The translations under genes and the position numbers were made by a program. The notes under the pieces are model-generated. The model ran no database searches, was not told the origin of the DNA, and saw only the letters and a list, made by a program, of their open reading frames with translations. Positions 60,526 to 64,000 of a stretch of 64,000 bases of DNA are shown in pieces (positions within the stretch are counted from its first letter, which is position 1; each line of letters starts with the position of its first letter). This DNA is from Saccharibacillus alkalitolerans. GTDB taxonomy: Bacteria > Bacillota > Bacilli > Paenibacillales > Paenibacillaceae. Location: NCBI RefSeq assembly GCF_011090185.1, contig NZ_JAAFGS010000005.1, forward strand, positions 62,001-126,000, given 5' to 3'.

Positions 60526-62484
60526 TCAGCGCTGCGCGCTTTTTTCGACCGGTCCCGGATCCGCCTCGGTCTCCCACGGGCGGTCCAACCTATACAAGCT
60601 GCGATAGCGTACCGACGAAGCCATCAGCTCGGCATGCGTGCCTCGGAGTACGATACGTCCTTCTTCCATAAAAATAATTTCGTCCATCCGCTCGGCCGCC
60701 ACCAGATGGTGGGTCGCCCAGATCAGCGTTTTCCCCTCCGTCTCGGCGAGCAGCGTATGCAGCAGCGCCGCTTCGGTGCGCGGATCGAGACCGACCGTCG
60801 GTTCGTCCAGCAGCAGCACCGGCGTATTTTGAAGCAGTACACGGGCCAAGGCCGTCCGCTGGCGTTCGCCTCCCGAGAAGCGCGCTCCGGCCTCGTGCAT
60901 CGGCGTCGCATAGCCTTTCGGCAGCGATTCGATCAGTTCGCCGAGCTTGGCGCGCCGGGCGGCTTCGCGCACATCCTCATCCGAAGCGTCTTCGCGTCCG
61001 AGCCGGATATTGTTCATGACGGTCGTATCGAACAAGTACGGGCTCTGATTGAGCACCGACAAAACATTCGGCATCTCCTCCGCCAGCAGGCTCGCGCTTA
61101 TTCCGTTAAACGTCAATTCGCCGCGCTGTACGGGATAAGCGCCCTGAATCAGCTTGAGCAGCGTCGACTTGCCCGAACCGCTGCGTCCGATGACGGCAAT
61201 CCGCTTGCCCTGCGGAATGTCGAGATCGAGGTCGGACACCGCCCACTCCTCGCCGCCGCCGTAACGAAAGCCCGCGCCGCGGATACGGATATGGGCGTTC
61301 TGCCGGATACCGGCAGCCTCTTCCGGCGCAATCGCACAAGCCGGAACAATCCCGGCGTCCGCTTCGCGGTCCAGCACGCTCAAGCGCTGCAGCGATTCCC
61401 GGTAAGACGGAATCCGGTTCGCCGCGTCGGCCATCGGCGTAAACGCGTCCGACAGCGGGATCACGACCAGCACGAACGCGGCCAGCAGCGTCGCCGGCAT
61501 GCTGCGGCCTTCCAGTTGGCCGGCCGCCCAGACGGCGGCCAAGAGCACCAGCAGGCCGATCAGCATCTGAGTCAGCAGTGCGCGGCGTCTCGTCCAGGCG
61601 CTCATACGGCGCTCGTAGAGAGAGGCTTCCCGCTCGCCGTTTTCGTAGCTGCGGGCGAATTCCGCGCCTCGGCCGCTGATCGTCCAGTCGCCGAGCCCCA
61701 GCACGGCATCGGTCAGACGGCCATAAAGCGCAGACTGCGCCCGCTTCAGTCCGATCTGGTTGCGGCGTGTGACGCGAAGCGACACGAACGGCAGAACGGC
61801 GACCAGAAGCAGCAGATAGAGCGCCATCAGCAGCGCGAAGCTCCAGTCCAACCAACCGAGCGCCAGCACGACGACCGCATACGTCAGCAGCGCCGTCACG
61901 CCCGGAAAGATGCTGCGCACGTAGACGTCCTGCAGCTTCTCCACATCGTCGGACATCAGCCCGAGCAGGTCGCCCGTACGGTAGCGCGAACGCATATGCA
62001 GCGCCTGAGGCTCCAGACGTCCGTACAGGCGCACCCGCATTTTCGAGAGCACCCGCAGCACCGCGTCATGCGCGCTCAGCCGCTCGACGTAGCGCAGCAC
62101 CGAGCGGGCGATGCCGAACGTGCGCACGCCGACGATCGGCACATAAACCATGAGAATGTTTTCCGGACGCAGTGCCGACTTGGAAATCAGGTAGCCGGAG
62201 GTAAAAGTCAGCATGCCGGCCGCCAATACCGTCAGCGCGCCGAGCGCGACGATCAGCGCGAATCGAAGCGCGTTGGCCCGCAGATAAGGCGCGATCCAGC
62301 CCTGCGGCGCGGAAGACCCGGGATCGCCGGCCGCTTGGCTACGATTGCCGGCAGGCTTGTCGATCTCCGCTTCTGCCGCCCGGCGTCCCGGCACGGCCAA
62401 ACCTCCGGGCAGCCGTACGGCTCCTTCCCCGCCGGACATGCTTTTCAGTTCGCTCGCGCGCTTGGCGCGGTGTCCTCCGTTCAT
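60526..62484 (-). CDS. cydC: CydC-type heterodimeric ABC exporter subunit
   Basis: 652 residues from ATG 62484, overlapping the cydD stop by ATGA, with GGGAGGG 7 bp upstream. An N-terminal hydrophilic extension of about 65 residues precedes six TM helices (about 75-350). The ATPase domain follows: Walker A GRSGSGKSTLL, Q-loop LNQSPYLFDTT, signature FSGGERQRTALARV, Walker B LLLDEPTVGLDP, H-loop WATHHL. CydDC exports thiols (cysteine, glutathione) and is needed for assembly of cytochrome bd oxidase. The long extension is unusual for CydC. Confidence 0.88.
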   Translation of the reverse strand: MNGGHRAKRASELKSMSGGEGAVRLPGGLAVPGRRAAEAEIDKPAGNRSQAAGDPGSSAPQGWIAPYLRANALRFALIVALGALTVLAAGMLTFTSGYLISKSALRPENILMVYVPIVGVRTFGIARSVLRYVERLSAHDAVLRVLSKMRVRLYGRLEPQALHMRSRYRTGDLLGLMSDDVEKLQDVYVRSIFPGVTALLTYAVVVLALGWLDWSFALLMALYLLLLVAVLPFVSLRVTRRNQIGLKRAQSALYGRLTDAVLGLGDWTISGRGAEFARSYENGEREASLYERRMSAWTRRRALLTQMLIGLLVLLAAVWAAGQLEGRSMPATLLAAFVLVVIPLSDAFTPMADAANRIPSYRESLQRLSVLDREADAGIVPACAIAPEEAAGIRQNAHIRIRGAGFRYGGGEEWAVSDLDLDIPQGKRIAVIGRSGSGKSTLLKLIQGAYPVQRGELTFNGISASLLAEEMPNVLSVLNQSPYLFDTTVMNNIRLGREDASDEDVREAARRAKLGELIESLPKGYATPMHEAGARFSGGERQRTALARVLLQNTPVLLLDEPTVGLDPRTEAALLHTLLAETEGKTLIWATHHLVAAERMDEIIFMEEGRIVLRGTHAELMASSVRYRSLYRLDRPWETEADPGPVEKSAQR

Positions 62485-64000
62485 GCCGTTCCCTCCCACT
62501 CCGCGGCCAGCATCGCGGCATATGCGCCGCCGCGGGCAAGCAGCTCTTCATGCGTGCCCTCTTCTACAGCGCGCCCGCCGTCCATTACGATAATATGATC
62601 CATGTCGGCCATCCAATGCAGCCGATGCGTCGCCAGAATCACGAGCCGGTTCTCGAACAGCTTGAGCATCGTCGCTTTCAGCTCGTATTCCGTTTCGATG
62701 TCCAGATGCGCCGTCGGCTCGTCCAGCAGCATGATCCGCCGACCGCCCAGCAGCGCGCGCGCCAAGGCCGCCCGCTGCTCCTGGCCGCCGCTGAGCGGCC
62801 GCCCTCCCGCGCCGACCGGCTCGTCCAGCCCGAGCGGCAGCTTGTTCAGCACGCCTGCCAAGCCGGCATCTTCCGCGGCCCGCCGAACTTCGGCGGGGCT
62901 GGCGTCCGGGCGGTAAAAAGCGATATTTTCCGCCAGCGTGCCGCTGAACAGATACGGCTGCTGAGGGATGTAAGTCATCTGTTCCTTCCAGGCGCGCCCG
63001 GTCAGAGGCCGTTCTTCGCCGCCGTCCGTCCAGCACGCGCTTCCCGCGCCCGGAGGAAGAAATCCGCCGAGCACGTCGATCAGCGTCGATTTGCCCGCGC
63101 CGCTCAGTCCGACGACGCCGATTTTGCGCGGTCCCGTCAGTTCAAGATTTACGTCCTGCAGCGACGCTGGCGCGTCTTCGTCGTGCCGCACGGTGACTCC
63201 GCGCAAGCGCAAGGCAGGGAAAACGGAAGATGCTTCGACTCCGGCAAGTCGCTCTCCGTATTCTTGCCCGATCGAGCTTTCCCGCTCATTCCCCTGTTGA
63301 TCCGATTCGTTAAAAGGAGACGGCGCATCGATGATGGCTTGGATCTGTTCGCCCGCTTCCTTCCCGTCCATCGTCGCGTGATAGTCCGCGCCGAGCGAAC
63401 GGATCGGCACGAAAAATTCCGGCGCCAGAATCAAAATGGTCAGCGCGCCTTCGAGCATGAATGTTCCGTTCACGAGCCGCAGCCCCAGGCTGACCGCCAC
63501 GCAGGCGACCGACAGCATCGTAAAGAAATCGAGCGCGAACGAAGACAAAAACGCCACCCGCATGCTGCGGATCGTCGCCTTGCGGTACCGCTCGCTCGTG
63601 CGTTCGATCGACTCCGCGTGAGCTCGGCTGCGGCCGAGGAACTTCAGCGTCTCCAGGCCGCGCAGCGAATCGACGAAGTGGTTGGACAGCACGCGGTAAG
63701 TCGCCCACTGCTTATCCATCTGCTTCTGCGCGGCCATGCCCAGCAAAATCATGAACGCGATCAGGATCGGGAAAACGAAGCCGAGCAGCAGCGCCGAAAT
63801 CCAGTCCAGTCGGAGCACGTAAAGACCGATAAACAGCGGCGTGAACACATTGGTCATCAGCCGCGGCAGAAACAATTCGAGAAACGTGCGGTATTTGCCG
63901 ACGCCTTCCCTCACCAGCGTGACCAGATTGCCCGTGCCGAGCTTTCCGGCGGCGCGCGGTCCCAATTCGAACAGCTTGTCCATCATTTGCCGACGCAGTT
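62481..64000 (-). CDS. cydD: CydD-type ABC exporter subunit (N-terminus outside the window)
   Basis: The frame is open to the right edge, so the true start lies beyond 64000; Met at 63986 is internal. The visible 505 residues begin in the first cytoplasmic loop (LRRQMMDKLFELGPRAAGKLGTGNLVTLVREGV) and hold the later TM helices and the ATPase domain: Walker A GLSGAGKSTLIDV, signature LSGGQEQRAALARA, Walker B MLLDEPTAHLD, then LATHRLHWM. It forms a heterodimer with CydC. cydAB would be expected upstream, outside the window. Confidence 0.88.
   Translation of the reverse strand, partial: LRRQMMDKLFELGPRAAGKLGTGNLVTLVREGVGKYRTFLELFLPRLMTNVFTPLFIGLYVLRLDWISALLLGFVFPILIAFMILLGMAAQKQMDKQWATYRVLSNHFVDSLRGLETLKFLGRSRAHAESIERTSERYRKATIRSMRVAFLSSFALDFFTMLSVACVAVSLGLRLVNGTFMLEGALTILILAPEFFVPIRSLGADYHATMDGKEAGEQIQAIIDAPSPFNESDQQGNERESSIGQEYGERLAGVEASSVFPALRLRGVTVRHDEDAPASLQDVNLELTGPRKIGVVGLSGAGKSTLIDVLGGFLPPGAGSACWTDGGEERPLTGRAWKEQMTYIPQQPYLFSGTLAENIAFYRPDASPAEVRRAAEDAGLAGVLNKLPLGLDEPVGAGGRPLSGGQEQRAALARALLGGRRIMLLDEPTAHLDIETEYELKATMLKLFENRLVILATHRLHWMADMDHIIVMDGGRAVEEGTHEELLARGGAYAAMLAAEWEGTA

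Overview
The window is high-GC DNA from a Gram-positive bacterium, most likely the Paenibacillaceae (Paenibacillus or Saccharibacillus type). This is inferred from several traits: AGGAGG-type ribosome binding sites, many strong intrinsic terminators, an LplABC-type sugar importer with a membrane-bound AraC regulator, a BceRSAB-type module, a MocR regulator beside an EamA exporter, and an M13 peptidase with S-layer-homology repeats. No rRNA, tRNA, CRISPR array or recognisable insertion sequence was seen. The cydD gene runs off the right edge and an acetyltransferase off the left edge.

Layout. 1-3.7 kb: resistance-like enzymes (two GNATs, an APH-type kinase, a Cys-His-Asp transferase) mixed with two broken genes. 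3.9-8.5 kb: an S9 peptidase converging on a CPA1 antiporter, with a four-unit palindrome array between them. 8.5-16.6 kb: MocR with a divergent EamA exporter, a CDF metal exporter, a membrane-anchored unknown, a FadR-type regulator with a CynX transporter, a GNAT and an Rrf2 regulator. 16.8-20.6 kb: a GNAT-protein kinase fusion and an amidase. 20.9-27 kb: sugar ABC importer (two permeases and a lipoprotein) with its AraC sensor-regulator. 27.2-36 kb: an unknown conserved protein, two tandem secreted erythromycin-esterase-like proteins and a BceRSAB-type module. 36.2-42.8 kb: GH20, GH13, SMI1/KNR4 and SulP genes. 42.9-46.4 kb: peptidase E, an SDR and a set of small membrane or coiled-coil proteins. 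46.6-49.9 kb: a beta-lactamase-fold membrane protein, a small membrane protein that seems to start at ATA, a second four-unit palindrome array and a copper-amine-oxidase-N-type secreted protein. 50.0-51.5 kb: an isolated, very AT-rich 459-codon gene, evidently imported. 51.5-54.7 kb: LacI regulator, ROK sugar kinase and mannose-6-phosphate isomerase. 55-57.4 kb: M13 peptidase. 57.5-64 kb: two SDR paralogues (one catalytically dead), a ThuA protein and cydDC.

The most striking structure is the pair of intergenic arrays at 6082-6267 and 48985-49171. Each lies between convergent genes and has four 24-26 bp imperfect palindromes. The unit starts are 51/61/50 and 50/61/50 bp apart, and the orientation is two-plus-two inverted. 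The sequences differ but the geometry is the same to within 1 bp, which suggests one class of element. The second candidate for new biology is the AT-rich orphan gene at 50039-51418, whose insertion seems to have replaced the last codons of the neighbouring lacI-type gene.
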